Positions 22,901-34,509 of a DNA stretch of 64,000 bases are shown piece by piece; position 1 is the first letter of the stretch; every line of letters begins with the position of its first letter. This DNA comes from Panaeolus papilionaceus (lineage: Eukaryota > Basidiomycota > Agaricomycetes > Agaricales). The notes beneath the pieces were generated by a model. It did not search any database. It was not told where the DNA came from and worked only from the letters and a program-made list of their open reading frames with translations. The position numbers and the translations under genes are program-made. The stretch spans positions 496,001 through 560,000 of the forward strand of contig JADNRZ010000005.1 of NCBI GenBank assembly GCA_015501605.1. Direction: 5' to 3'.

Positions 22901-25900
22901 CTATCCGTCATGTCCTGCGCCAAACTCGGCAAAACGAGCCTCGACATGTTTTTTCGGATGATTTGGACATCATGATAGTTCCTCTTGATCATGCTCAAAA
23001 AGAGCAGGTTCTGCGATACCCTGATCATCGTAATCGAAATCAAACTGGACGGGACAGGCTCGAACGGGTCATCGTTGGGTCCTATTTCCCTAGGGAACAT
23101 CGGACCTTTAGGTGCGCCAGACTGGAACCACAACGACCCCGTCGGGATGAGGAAATGGTCCAACTTGGACCTCCTTATCTCGCGCATCGTCATACCGCTA
23201 ACCTGAATCGTCAACCTATCCAACACACTGACAACAAGCGCGTAATCCCGAAGCGTCTCAGGCACATCCAGCTGCCTCGACGAATACTTGAGGAACCCGG
23301 CCAGATTGTTGAATATATTATGCGTCAGCGGGGGAGGCAGAATCCGATGAACGTGCAAAAGCGACGAGAAACATGTTGATGCAAACTCGATATCCTTGTG
23401 TTCGCCACTGAGGAGGTCGAGGATGGGCCGAGTGAGCAAGGCGGGGTCGTTGCGCATCAGATCGATAATCGTCGTACGCGCCGTCGAAGCAATGACGAAA
23501 TTGGGGTCATGCACCATGCTAATGAGCCTCAAAAACACCTGCGTCAGCGGTGGCACGAACACCGCTCTCCTCTTCGTCGTATTCACAGGTCCACCCGAGC
23601 TCGAATTCCTCCTCACCACCGCGCTCGCATTCGCCGACACCTCATCCAAAGGGGACAAATTCTCCCTAAACGCGCGGGGTTTTCTCGGTGACGGCACAGG
23701 ACTCGCCTGAGGCGAGCTACTCCCACTTCCCCCTCCCGCATTGAAAATATCTGTCGTGCCCACATCCAACCTCTCCGCCTGATTCACAGGAAGAATCGAC
23801 AACGGCGTCCTAATCCACTCCTCTCTCGGATCAGGCTCTGCCCCATTCTCCTCTGCCCACCCCAGTTCCGCCAGTCTCTTCTTCAACTCGAGCGGCACGT
23901 CATTCTTATCCGTGTCCTCATTCGCTTCTTCCATGTGCACATACAAACTGCTTCCCATGTCCGTAGCGAGGAACGGGAGAGGCGGACGTGCGAGTTTGAA
24001 TGGGCGATGGTTGCGGTCGCTCAGGAAGTTTTGAGACATGATTTGGAAGCGCCAGTTGGTGAGAATGGCGATTTTGCGTACGGCTTCTTGTCGTGTTTGT
24101 TCGTCAGATCTACGTACAGCAAGTTAAAACCTTGAGTTTTTTATATAGAGTAGATCAAACATACGTCTGCAAATCCACCTCTATCAATGCAAGGAGGTCA
24201 ATAGGCGTCTTCTCAGCACACTGCATCAACAAAAAACAAGCCTAAATTCAAGCAGTATCACGTCAGCTCTCCCTCATCTTTACATATTAAAACAAGGCAA
24301 GACATACCGCTGCAGTCGTCCCCGCATCCACATTATCAAACAAACAATACTGCCACAACACAGGTCCCAGGCTCACACAATGCTCTTGCGTGACCAGCGT
24401 TGACACCGACACGAACAGCTTGAGCGCTTTCGAGATGTACCCATTCGTTAATGAGTCGAGGAGCTTGCGGTACTCTGCGAATGCAGCGGATAGGTCGAGG
24501 AATTTAGGGCTGGGGTCGGTGCCTGCTGAGGTTGAAGCTGAAGTTGAGGTGGAGGGTTGGAGGGAGGTTGAGGAGGGAGGTTTGATTAGGCCTGCTGCGA
24601 GCATTGAAGTGTGGCGCTATGATTGTAACATGTCAGTCAGTCTCGATGTGTAAATGGGGGGGTACATATTGACGGAGAGAGCTACCTTGTTCGCCTGTTG
24701 TACCCCCTCCTCCGCAGCAGCATACAATCCTCCTATCCTCTCAACCGCAACATCCACATCCTTCTCCAAATCTCCAAAATGGTCTTCGACGCAATACACC
24801 TCGAACCATGTAAGCATGCGGGATAACCACGGGGCTCTATAAGTTAAAACATAAAACATTCATTAGAACCAACCAAACCAGGAAAAACAGGAGGGCGGGT
24901 GGGGGGAGGGAAGGAAAGATAGAATGAAAAATAAAGCCAAACTCACGCCTTCGTACTCCTCCCAAACAACCTCACCTCCCTAAACAGCATCCCCACCAAC
25001 ATCCTCAACACCACACACAACGACCTCACCTTCTCCTTCGCCTCAATCACCAACCACAACCGCGTCTCCAGCGCCATACAAAACTGCATCGTGTCCCCGA
25101 ACCGCGCATCAGTGCCCTTCGAGTGGCCAGAGTGCTCCTTGAGGTGCCGCAGCCGCTGAATCGCTGCGATGACCTCGCAGAGGAGAACGAGCTGGCCTAG
25201 CCTCGCTGTGCCGCCTATCCCTCCCCCACCCCCACCCCCACTACCACTCCTCGAAGCCCCACCACCATCCCACAACAAAGCCGTACAAATCATCTCCACA
25301 TCCCTTGTCCAATAATCAGGCACATACTTTGCGTGCGCCTCGATAGTGCACAGATGATTGACGACGACGACTTCTTTATCGGATGCCGAGAGTGCGAAGA
25401 GGGGTTTGAAGAATATGACTGGGTATGTTCTTGAGAGGGCCGTTAGGAGCGATGAGAGCGGCGGGTAGGGGTAAGGAGGGGGGGTATTGGTTAGGTGCTG
25501 TTGGGTGAGTTAGTTCGTGTTTATACTTTATTTTTCATTCGTGTAATGGGGAAAAAGACCTACATCGTTGATAACAGGAAACAAAAGCATAAAAATCGGC
25601 TTTCTAACATCTTCGGGACAATTCTTGAGTAGGGAATGAAATACGGGGAGTGAGACGTCCCAGCCGGCTGTAATCTTGTCACATTTGCATCAGCTTTCTT
25701 ATCCACACTAAAAATCCAAGGCAAAGGGAAGGGACTCACGATTCCCCTCAACGTCCTCTCCAATGCCTCTCTCCACCCCCCTCCAGATGCCCTCCACCAC
25801 ACACACATAACCCCCACAGCCCACCTCACCGCAAACTGCATACTCGTCGCAGGATTATTGTTCCCTCTCCCCGTGGAAGTGCTGCTCGCCAGCGCCACGG

Positions 25901-28454
25901 GCCCAGCACTGCTACTAAACACATCCCCCTCACTCCCACTCCCACTCATCCCCCTGCTCATCTGTCTATCATACTCGATATCCAAACACACAATCCTGAA
26001 CATCAGTTTACATAGGTTCGATTTGAGGTCTTCCATGCCTGCCATAACTGGGTTGTTGGTCCCGTTCGTGCTGGTACCACCATCCGTATTCGGACCCGTC
26101 CCCACATTGGTAGAGGTGGTGAAAGAACCGGAGCCAAACGCGGAGGCATACACAGCACAGACCCTCTCCGCCTCCCCCACCACTCTCCCCTGCATAACAC
26201 CCACCACTCTCCGCGCAATCATGGGGTTGTTATTTAGATAGGGCATACTAGGCGCGTCTGGGTTCGTCCACGACGATGAGGAGGACGTATATTGGGTGTG
26301 GAGGGCGGCGGTGCGCGGGGAGAGGGATTCTTCGCCTAGGGAGGGTGAGGATAGGGACGGAGAGGATGAGGATGAAGAGGAAGAAACGAGGAAAGGCTCT
26401 AGGAGACCCATCGAAAGACGACAAAACGCTCCCAGGCGCCTCGCATGGAGTAAGAGCTGCAGCGGGGTGATACTATCGTCGGAGTCCGTTGGAAGTTCAG
26501 GCCAATACTCATCCAACACATGACACATAACCCACTCCCCCGTCCCCGGACAATTCTCAATCGTCTTCAACATCGCATCCGCAAAAATCAATCTCCTCAC
26601 CATCCCCGCACCTCCCTCCCCCGTCCCTCCCCCACTGCCATCACCACCACCACCACCCTTCCTATCCCCCACCCCATACTCAACCCCATACTCCTCCTCC
26701 ACACCATCATCCTCCACCTCCCCATAACTCCCCCCCACAAACTGGCCTATCAAGTCCTGCAACAGCTTTATATCCGGATGCGGCGGGCTCGCAAAGTTCG
26801 CGGGACACAATAAAAAGGACTGGGGCGTATACGCCGCTGTGGCTATATCCCTTCGCGCGCTGGGGTCACTGTACGTTGTTGCCGACCCCGGTTGTGTTTG
26901 GGCTTGGGGTGCGGTCGAGGAGCGGTATAGAGAGACGAGCAGGATGAGTAGCCCACATGCAATGGATTGGAATCCGTGCAGGGAGAGTAGTATCCTGTTG
27001 CGTTCGCCCGGGACGAGGAGGCGCCATAGAGAGGCTAGGATCATGGTGCGTAGATGACTCGGCGCGAGACCGGATGCGGCTTTGGTGCACCACAGGATGC
27101 GGTCGACGTTGGCTGCCTGTTCGTTTATATTAGCACATGTAGTAGCATAGTTTAATTTTAATTTAATGAAATGAGAAAAAGAGTGAAAACCCACCTCATC
27201 AAACGCAACCCAGCTCTTGGAGACCAACTCGAACGCCTCAATCGCCATCCTCTGCTCCTCCTCTAGTCGGGAGATCGGGTACTTCGTAGGCGTCAAAAAC
27301 GGGCACAACAGGGTGGAAAGAATCAGGCTTTCGTGTGGGAGGTAGAATGCCTGTTCTGCTCCCCCAGCACCAGCAGCACCGCCGGCGCCGTGCGCTGGCC
27401 CAGAATTATAGATCAATATCTGCGAGAGGAGTTTTAACGAGGGCGGAGGCGCCGTCGCCGCCCCCGACCCCGACGCAGCACCAAGACTCGAAAACGCCGA
27501 AACCGAAGCCAAACTCTGTCTCTTCCCCATCCCCATCCCCATACCTATCCCCATGCCCATGCCCAAATTCAAATTCAAATTCGACGCCCCACCCGGCAAT
27601 GAAATCGCCGACCCAAACGCACTCCCCTCTCTCTCCCTCCCCCTGCCCGTCTCAAAAGACGCAGAGGCACCGCCCCTCGCAGCCGCACATGCGCGCGTAA
27701 TCTCATCCCCGAACCGCCTCGCATCATCGATGACCTCACGGGCGTGTTCCACGACTTGCTTGAATCCCAATCTCGCTAGACGGGAGGGTTTAGGCGTCCC
27801 TGATCTCCCTCCACCCGAGCTGGACTGTTGGTGGTGATGATGCACCGACGAGGGCGGGGTCGGGAATAGGGCATTTAAACTGGATATGCCTGAGGATCCT
27901 GTCCGTTGCGGTTGGATGTGATGTGCAGGGATGGGCGGGACTTGCGGGGGTGTTGAGGGCCGACTGCTGGATGTAGACGGGGCAAGAACGTGTTTGCGGA
28001 CACTATCCCATCGCATACGTGTAGGCGACGGAGACGCCTTTTCCTCCCTCGCTTCTGGGATGTAGGGTTTCGGAGCTGCGAGAGGTGCAGGTCTGAGTGC
28101 TTCTAGGCGTGCTAGTGTCTGCAGGGGCGGTGGTGGAGGCGGTAGGGGGTTGGTGCCATATGTGGGGGAAGAAACGAGGGGGATGTCGTCGAGGACGTTT
28201 GATTCCGGTTCATCATAAACAACCTTCTCGTTGTCCGCTTCGGATACCTTGTACAGCTCTGCTACACCCGCGCCAGGGCCTGTTCTAACTCTGGGACCTT
28301 TAGGCGCATCATTTAGGTTATCTGACGAAGAGCGACGTGAAGCTGCTGATTTTATAGAATCGAAAGAAAATAATCTTCTCGGTTGTTGTGGTCGTCGAGA
28401 TTCATTAGAATTAGAATTACCTTGTTGCATGTTGAAGAAAAGAGGTTTGATCAT
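19919..28454 (-). CDS. Very large UNC80-like protein (2,651 residues, nine exons)
   Basis: Exons by GT-AG sites and frame: 28454-27195, 27116-25740, 25674-25564, 25497-24947, 24836-24686, 24616-24308, 24220-24165, 24109-22650, 22599-19919; the phases close to exactly 2,652 codons. The 78-nt and 65-nt first introns contain no in-frame stop and could be misread as coding. The ATG at 28430 is an alternative start. The N-terminus (about 350 residues) is disordered, rich in Ser/Pro/Gly; the rest is helical, HEAT-like sequence with motifs such as FFKPLFALSASDKE and HPGIRAAIEYAVNRFYALHKE. I recall these from fungal proteins annotated as UNC80, the scaffold of the NALCN/Cch1-type cation channel, but cannot check. 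The gene is certain, the name is not. Confidence 0.55.
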
Positions 28455-28547
28455 TAGAATTAGAAACTCTATGATGATTGTTTGGTTTATACAAATAAAT
28501 GATCATTACCTCTTTAACTTTGACTTTAACGAGTTGGTTAGTTGACC
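28455..28547. promoter_or_regulatory. Short divergent promoter region (93 bp)
   Basis: Only 93 bp separate the start codons of the UNC80-like gene (-) and the SFB3-like gene (+); 117 bp if the former starts at 28430. The two genes must share promoter DNA or overlap in their 5' UTRs. No clear TATA box. Confidence 0.5.
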
Positions 28548-31500
28548 ATGTACAATCATTCTAATCATATTCCTCAGCCCCCTCATTCTGCTGGTCTGAG
28601 TTATCAAGGTACGTCATTATCATTTTACAAATTTATTCTGACTAAAATAATAAAACAGGCCTTAGACCACGTATCGATCCAGCTCAAGTCCCATCACCCA
28701 TTGAAGCTATAGAGGTCGACAGACGAGCATGGGAGTCTAAATCATTCACCACTCTGCCTGGAACACATGCGCCTCTATGTACTTCAGATTTCACAGCAAT
28801 AGATCAAGGTACCTCATCCTCTCCTCAAATCCCTCATTAACTCAACTCAATATAATTCTCAGGAAATGCCTCTCCCAAATTCATCCGAATGTCTACATGG
28901 AACATACCTAGCTCATCCCGACTCGCCAGCGACTGCCACATCCCCATCGTCGCAGCAATCCAACCCTTTGCAGAACTAGACCCATCGGAGGACTCCGTAT
29001 CCGTCATCGACACGGGCCCCAGTGGACCCGCTAGATGCGAACAATGCAGAGGCTACGTGAATCCATGGGTAACATGGGTCGCGGGTGGAAATCGCTGGAA
29101 ATGTAATCTCTGTTCGCATGAAACGCTAGGTATTCCCCGCTCTCCTCTACCTAACCATCCAAGTTATACTGACACACCCTTATCAGTCTCCCCAGAATAC
29201 TTCAGCAACCTCGACCCCAACATGTATCGTCTCGACCACCAACACCGCCCCGAGCTCCTCAAAGGCACCATCGACTTCGACGTCACAGAATGCCCCGAAT
29301 ACTGGTCCCAAAACCCGCCTCACCGCATCTCGCCCCCATACTACAGCCCCTCGCCCCCAGATCCCGGCAGCCCACGCGCTCCTGCGCCTGTGAATGTGCT
29401 CTTTGCGTTTGACGTCACACGCACCGCGATCACGTCTGGGTTCTTGGATAGCGCGTGTCAGAGTCTCAAGGACGTGCTGTATGGTCCGAATGCGAGCGAG
29501 ATGTGTCCCGAGACGCGTGTGGGGATTATGACGTTTGATAGCACGATTCATTTCTATGATTTGACGGTGCGTTTACTTTAGATGGGCATGGGGGTGGTGA
29601 TACAGACACTCATATCTTCATAGTCAGATTTGACGCCTATGCTCGTCGTCGCTGATCTGGATGAGGTATTTGCTCCTGCCCGAGACGTGTTTTATGTTAA
29701 CCCTCACGAGCGGAGGTATGAGCTACTTTTCATGTTCATATTGGTCATCTTCATTTATATTCCACCAGAAACGCTATCGAAGCACTCCTCGACTCCATCC
29801 CATCCCGATTCGCAGAACACATATCCACAGACTCATGTCTCGGCTCAGCCGTCCGCGGCGCCCTCGCCACACTCGTAAGTCCCCTCCCTCTCCCTCTCCT
29901 CGCCCACCTCAACTCGTCTCATCTTATCTCACCCCAAACAGGAAGGCCAAACAGGGCATATCCTCATCTTCCAATCCACGCTCCCCACCCTCGGCGCCGG
30001 TGCCCTCCCGCACACGCCCCCACCCGAAATCGAATTCTACGACACCGACAAAGAGCGTCTCCTCCATACCCCGCGCGATTCTACCTGGGCCGCCATCGCC
30101 GACGAATGCACCGAACAGGGTGTGGCCGTGAGCGCCTTTTTAGCGCCAAGCCAGTACATGGATGTGGGGAGCTTGAATGTGCTTGCCCTCCATACGGGTG
30201 GGAGTATGTTTTGGCACCCCCGGTTTTTGGAGGAAAGGGATGGTGGGGTGCTGAAGAGTCAGATAGGCAGGGTGTTGGGGAGGATGCAGGGGTGGGATTG
30301 TACTTTGATTGTGAGGTGTTCGAGTGGTTAGTCTCCTTCCTCCCTCTCCTCCTCTAAAAAAACACGCTAATCTCGTGAGGTGAATGTAGGCCTACGCGTC
30401 AAAAAATACCACGGCGCCTTCCAACCCCCCTCTTCCCCCTCCCAGGGCATCAAAATCCCCACCCTCAACTCTGACGTCGCATTCACCGCCCAACTCGAAC
30501 ACACAGGAACGAAAATGTCGTCCCGCGCCTACGCGCATGTGCAGTGCGCTGTGCTGTATACGACGATGGCGGGGAGGAGGCGGGTGAGGGTGGTTAATCT
30601 GGGTATGAATGTGGTTGAGTTGGCGGGGAATGTGTTTCAGTATGCGGATATGGAGAGTGTGATTGCGTTTTTTGCGAAGGAGGGTGAGTACCTTTTCCCT
30701 CTTGGTTTTTTTTAAAAAAACAAAGAAAAGTGACTGATGATGATGGCAATAGCGATGTCTAATATGCCGCATCAACGCACGCTGTTGATACGTGAAGATC
30801 TGACAGAGAAGTGCGCGAATATATTGTTGGGGTATCGGAAGATGTGTGCGGCGGGGACGAAGTCGACGCAGGTTTGCCTTTCATCCTCCTACTCCATTTT
30901 TATTCGCTGACTCTTTCTTCCCTTCCTCTTCCTCTTCCTCCCACCCCCACCCTAGCTAATCATCCCCGAAGCCTTCCGCGCCCTCCCAGCCTACACCCTC
31001 GCCCTGCAAAAATCCAAACCGCTCAAAGCGCGCCAAGTCTCCTCGGACGTGCGCAACCTGCACATCCACCGCATCCTCAGCAGCGGCCTGCGCGGGCTCA
31101 TGTTCTATCTCTATCCGCGCCTCCTCGCCGTGCACGATCTGGACACGACGATTGCGTTGCCGCAGGCGGTGGTGATGGAGAGCGTGAATGCGAATGCAGG
31201 GGGAGAGGTGGTGCAGGAGGCAGTGGAGAAGGTGTTGATGCCGAGTTGTATGCGCGCGGGGTACTTTTTTATGGAGCCTGGTGGGGTGTATGTCGTCGAT
31301 AACGAGGAAGTGATGATTTTCTGGGTGGGACAGGGCGTCAGCCCCCAGATCCTACAAGACATATGGGGCGTCGAAGACGTGTCTTCCCTGAACCCCTCTC
31401 TACATGCCCTACCACGGCTAGACACGATATTGTCGAACCAGATCAGGAATGTCGTTGAGGAAAGGAGGAGAAAGCGGGGCGTGGAGGTGAAAATGATGAT

Positions 31501-31883
31501 TGCGAGGCAGGATATGGACGCGAGTGAGATTGAGTTTAGTGATATGTTGGTGGAGGATCAGAATAATGGGGCGATGAGTTATGTAGATTGTGAGTTTTTT
31601 TTTTCTTTGGTTTTTTCTCGCGTTCTCGCTTTTCTTTCTTTCTTTTGAAATTTGGCTTTGGGTTTTGTGATCATGACGGGGCACCTCGCTAACTAACACG
31701 ATAAATTACATTACAGATCTGGCACTGGTGCATAAACAAATAGCCAACGTTGTAAGTCCCCTTCCCCTCCCCCCTCCCCCTCTCTCGTGCACGCAATCTA
31801 ATTAATGAACCGTGATTTAACAGTTGAATAACGGAGGTGTCATCGGTGGTGGGAGTACGAGTATACGGCAGAGTCCTTGGTAG
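28548..31883 (+). CDS. SFB3: SFB3/SEC24C-type COPII coat subunit (860 residues, twelve exons)
   Basis: Exons: 28548-28608, 28659-28808, 28863-29129, 29187-29566, 29624-29715, 29769-29874, 29942-30326, 30390-30683, 30753-30871, 30956-31589, 31717-31751, 31824-31883; phases close to 861 codons. The N-terminus ([15 protein letters not shown], then [11 protein letters not shown]) matches the SEC24C/D-Sfb3 branch. The CX2C-X18-CX2C zinc finger lies at about residues 127-150, followed by the trunk (vWA-like, [11 protein letters not shown]), beta-sandwich, helical and gelsolin domains. Sec24-family proteins select cargo for COPII vesicles at ER exit sites together with Sec23. Length is slightly short because the Pro/Gln-rich N-terminal extension is almost absent. 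Transcribed divergently from the UNC80-like gene and convergently with SDH5. Confidence 0.85.
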
Positions 31884-32309
31884 GCTAGTAATGTGGCTTT
31901 TCTTTTTCTTTTTTCTTTTGCCGGTTTTGTGCAGAGGCGAGGGAATTGGGAGGCAAGGTCGCGCTGGACGAGGGATGGTGCTTGACGCACGAAAATAACC
32001 CAACGAATGAATTATTTAGAATTTCTTTGCTTTGCTTTACTTTGCTACAATTTAGAATGGGAACATGGTTATCATATCAAGGCTCACTTCCAACAAGCTG
32101 ATTTATGAGAGCAAAGCAGTAAACTAGCAATAAAATAACATTATGACTGACGCTGACGAGCACATACCTATGCGCCGCAGCCGAAGTGTTACGTCCGTAT
32201 AGAGATTGAACAACAGTGCTGATTGTATGCTCTATAGGTGTTTTATAAATATTTCAGCCGTGTTTATATTGCTTTTGAAAGATCGCGGTGATTTTATCAA
32301 CTTGAATGG
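31884..32309. other. Intergenic between convergent SFB3 and SDH5
   Basis: Contains the 3' UTRs of the two convergent genes. No ORF, repeat or RNA gene seen. Confidence 0.6.
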
Positions 32310-32850
32310 CTACAAAGAGGGCATGCTTCTGACTACCTTGCCTTCGTTCCGGGCATGAATCCTCAGTTTCTCGAGGATTGCCGATGATGTCCAACGCTCA
32401 GGTGGCGTCCTCTTTTCTGTCGCCCAGTAGTAAATATCCCAGTCTGCTTCATCCAAAAGCTACCTCAGCCAAATCAGCTTTTCTTGTCCTTTGAGATATA
32501 TGATTCAGAAGGGTTGTGCTCACTCTATCATACTCTTCCATCTCAGCTACTGACATTTCCGTGAGGAAGTCTCTGGCAAATGTACCGAGTAAAAGATCTG
32601 TCTCCAATGTACCCCGCTTTCTAGACTGATAAACTAGTCTTGCACGGAGAGTTTCGGCAGATTCATTGGGACGAGGCAGACGTGATGGTGGAACATGCGC
32701 GGTTGATTTCGCAGCTGTGGACGCTATATGTTCCGGAGTATGTGCAAGGGGCCAAGGGTCTGCTTGTCTTGGTTTTGAAGCATGCAATGCCCTTTGCAAG
32801 ATCTGTGGTCGTCGAAGGAAGATTGTGACTGCACGGGTTTGTCGGAGCAT
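32310..32850 (-). CDS. SDH5: Succinate dehydrogenase assembly factor 2 (158 residues, two exons)
   Basis: Exon 1 is 32850-32524 and exon 2 is 32459-32310, with a 64-bp intron. The family core is clear: [20 protein letters not shown], then [19 protein letters not shown] joined across the intron, and a PPERW motif. SDHAF2/Sdh5 promotes covalent attachment of FAD to the succinate dehydrogenase flavoprotein in the mitochondrial matrix. The first 30 residues are basic and Ser/Arg-rich, as in a mitochondrial presequence. Length is normal for the family. Without the intron the frame would end at a false stop at 32449. Confidence 0.9.
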
Positions 32851-33551
32851 TGTGGTTGTAAGCCTGCCTTTCAGGACGTTTAAAGTTTAAACAGGAAATC
32901 TAATGATTTTTCCCCGTCCAAGTTTAACAATCGGCGTTAGGCTTCTGGGCCAGAATCACGTGAGAGCCACTGCCACCAGCGCCTTGCAATTTCTACCTCT
33001 GCAATTTCTACCTCCTGCTCACCTCTAGTCTCCCGTAGTCAGACCACGACAAATGAATTGAGGGTGCGTCCGTACCTGCTGCAACGCGTACCGCGTAAGA
33101 CTCTCGCCGAGTCACTGACTAAATATTCTAGCACTTTCTACATACTAAATTCTATGAGATGATCATGCCGGGCGTCTGACGTTGGTAGTGCCACAACAAA
33201 TGTTTTAAAAAATGTTGCAGCGGATCTCCGGAATAGGTAAGATCCGAATGGGATTCCGTCCCCAGTCTCCTCAACAAATTCTTCAACAGGTCGAATAAGG
33301 CTTAGTTAATGCAATGCATCGGACCCAAATTGTCCTTCCTATTCCACGTTACTTTAAACAATACATGAAATGAATAATTGAATTGAGCAGGGGGTTATAT
33401 GATTGAATCCCAGGTAGGTTATAATCAGCTGAACAAAATTATACACCTCCCAAGATTCGGTCTAATCCAGGTTTGCAATTTAATGCAATGTATCCAGGTA
33501 TCAGGGTGCTGAATTAGACAGTGGTGAGCCAGTGTTGGTGAGGTTAATTCA
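32851..33551. other. Intergenic with one copy of a dispersed repeat
   Basis: No coding region. Holds the shared promoter side of SDH5 and the 3' side of MIX17, and a repeat copy at 32936-33025 that recurs at 41759-41847. Confidence 0.6.
32936..33025 (+). repeat. Dispersed repeat, copy 1
   Basis: Matches 41759-41847 over about 90 bp (shared blocks include AATCACGTGAGAGCC and CACCAGCGCCTTGCAATTTC). This copy lacks about 12 bases near its middle and has a 15-bp tandem duplication of TGCAATTTCTACCTC. Both contain CACGTG. Confidence 0.7.
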
Positions 33552-34173
33552 TTAGTAAGGAGCAGCGGCAGCTTGGCACTGTAGGAAAAAACAAAAATTG
33601 TGAGCATGGAAACGCGTGGAATGGACTGGAAAATAAACGTACGGCCTTGAGTTGTTCCAAATACCACGAGCAAGAGTTGAAATCGGCTTTCTCGAGGCAC
33701 TTTGTGAAATCTATACAAACACATCAGTTCAACCATCAACCTCAAAACTAAACCAAACCAAACTCACCTCTAGCCTGAACCTCACACTGAATCCCGCTCG
33801 TCTGCTGTTGCACAGGCGGTGCTTGTGCTTCGACCGGTGCCGCAGAACTGCTACCTCCAAACAACATACTCGAAAGCCCATGCCCAATAGTAGACCCAAT
33901 AGCAACAGACCCTGCCGTGGCAGCCATCTGCCCGAGCATGCCAGGACCTTGGGAGGCTTGGGCGGGGGCAGCAGCGCCGGGAGCGGGAGGGGCGCGCGTG
34001 GGGGCAGAGGAGTAGCTTGAGGGGGGTGCTGCTGCTGTGTGTGCGCCTCGGGATTGGGCTGGTGCTGAGGCGCGGGGAGCAGTGGAGGAACGACCACGGG
34101 ATTGACGCTGGGGGTAGAGAAGGGGGTTAGTGGGAGACGTTGAGAATGGAGATTAGATTGTACTTACAGGCAT
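33552..34173 (-). CDS. MIX17: MIX17/CHCHD2-family twin CX9C protein (146 residues, four exons)
   Basis: Exons 34173-34168 (only ATG CCT), 34107-33768, 33710-33643 and 33578-33552; phases close to 147 codons. The N-terminus is Arg/Ser/Ala/Pro-rich, like a presequence. A Gly/Ala hydrophobic stretch follows ([20 protein letters not shown]), the conserved feature of the CHCHD2/CHCHD10 family. The C-terminus has two CX9C pairs, CEVQARDFTKC and [11 protein letters not shown], each completed across a splice junction. Such proteins are oxidised by Mia40 and work in the mitochondrial intermembrane space. The six-nucleotide first coding exon makes this gene easy to misannotate. Confidence 0.88.
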
Positions 34174-34509
34174 TGTAGTGAAGTTTAAGTTAAGAGAAGG
34201 AAGTGCTGAGGCTGATGATGATGGTGGTTGAGTGACAAGCTACTGGTCAACTTTATAAAGCCTAAGCTCAATAATTTCAATTTGTTTTGGTGGTGACGCG
34301 TGGGTAGCCGATAGTTGCCGAAGTATTAAAAATTGAAATATTGTTCATTATGTAATAAAATTCTAAAAATAAATAATTGTAAATAGGTTAACCTACGTTT
34401 CTCTCCGGCTCCTGAAATTTGGTTTTGGCGTTGACCTGACTGTAGACTCTGTAAGTCTTCCCCGCTTAGCTTGAAATAAGTGCTCTCGAGTCGAGTCCAA
34501 CGCGTCACC
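34174..34509. promoter_or_regulatory. Divergent promoter region of MIX17 and MBA1-like gene
   Basis: 336 bp between two divergent start codons, both for predicted mitochondrial proteins. An AT-rich stretch lies at 34320-34385. Co-regulation is plausible but not shown. Confidence 0.45.
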
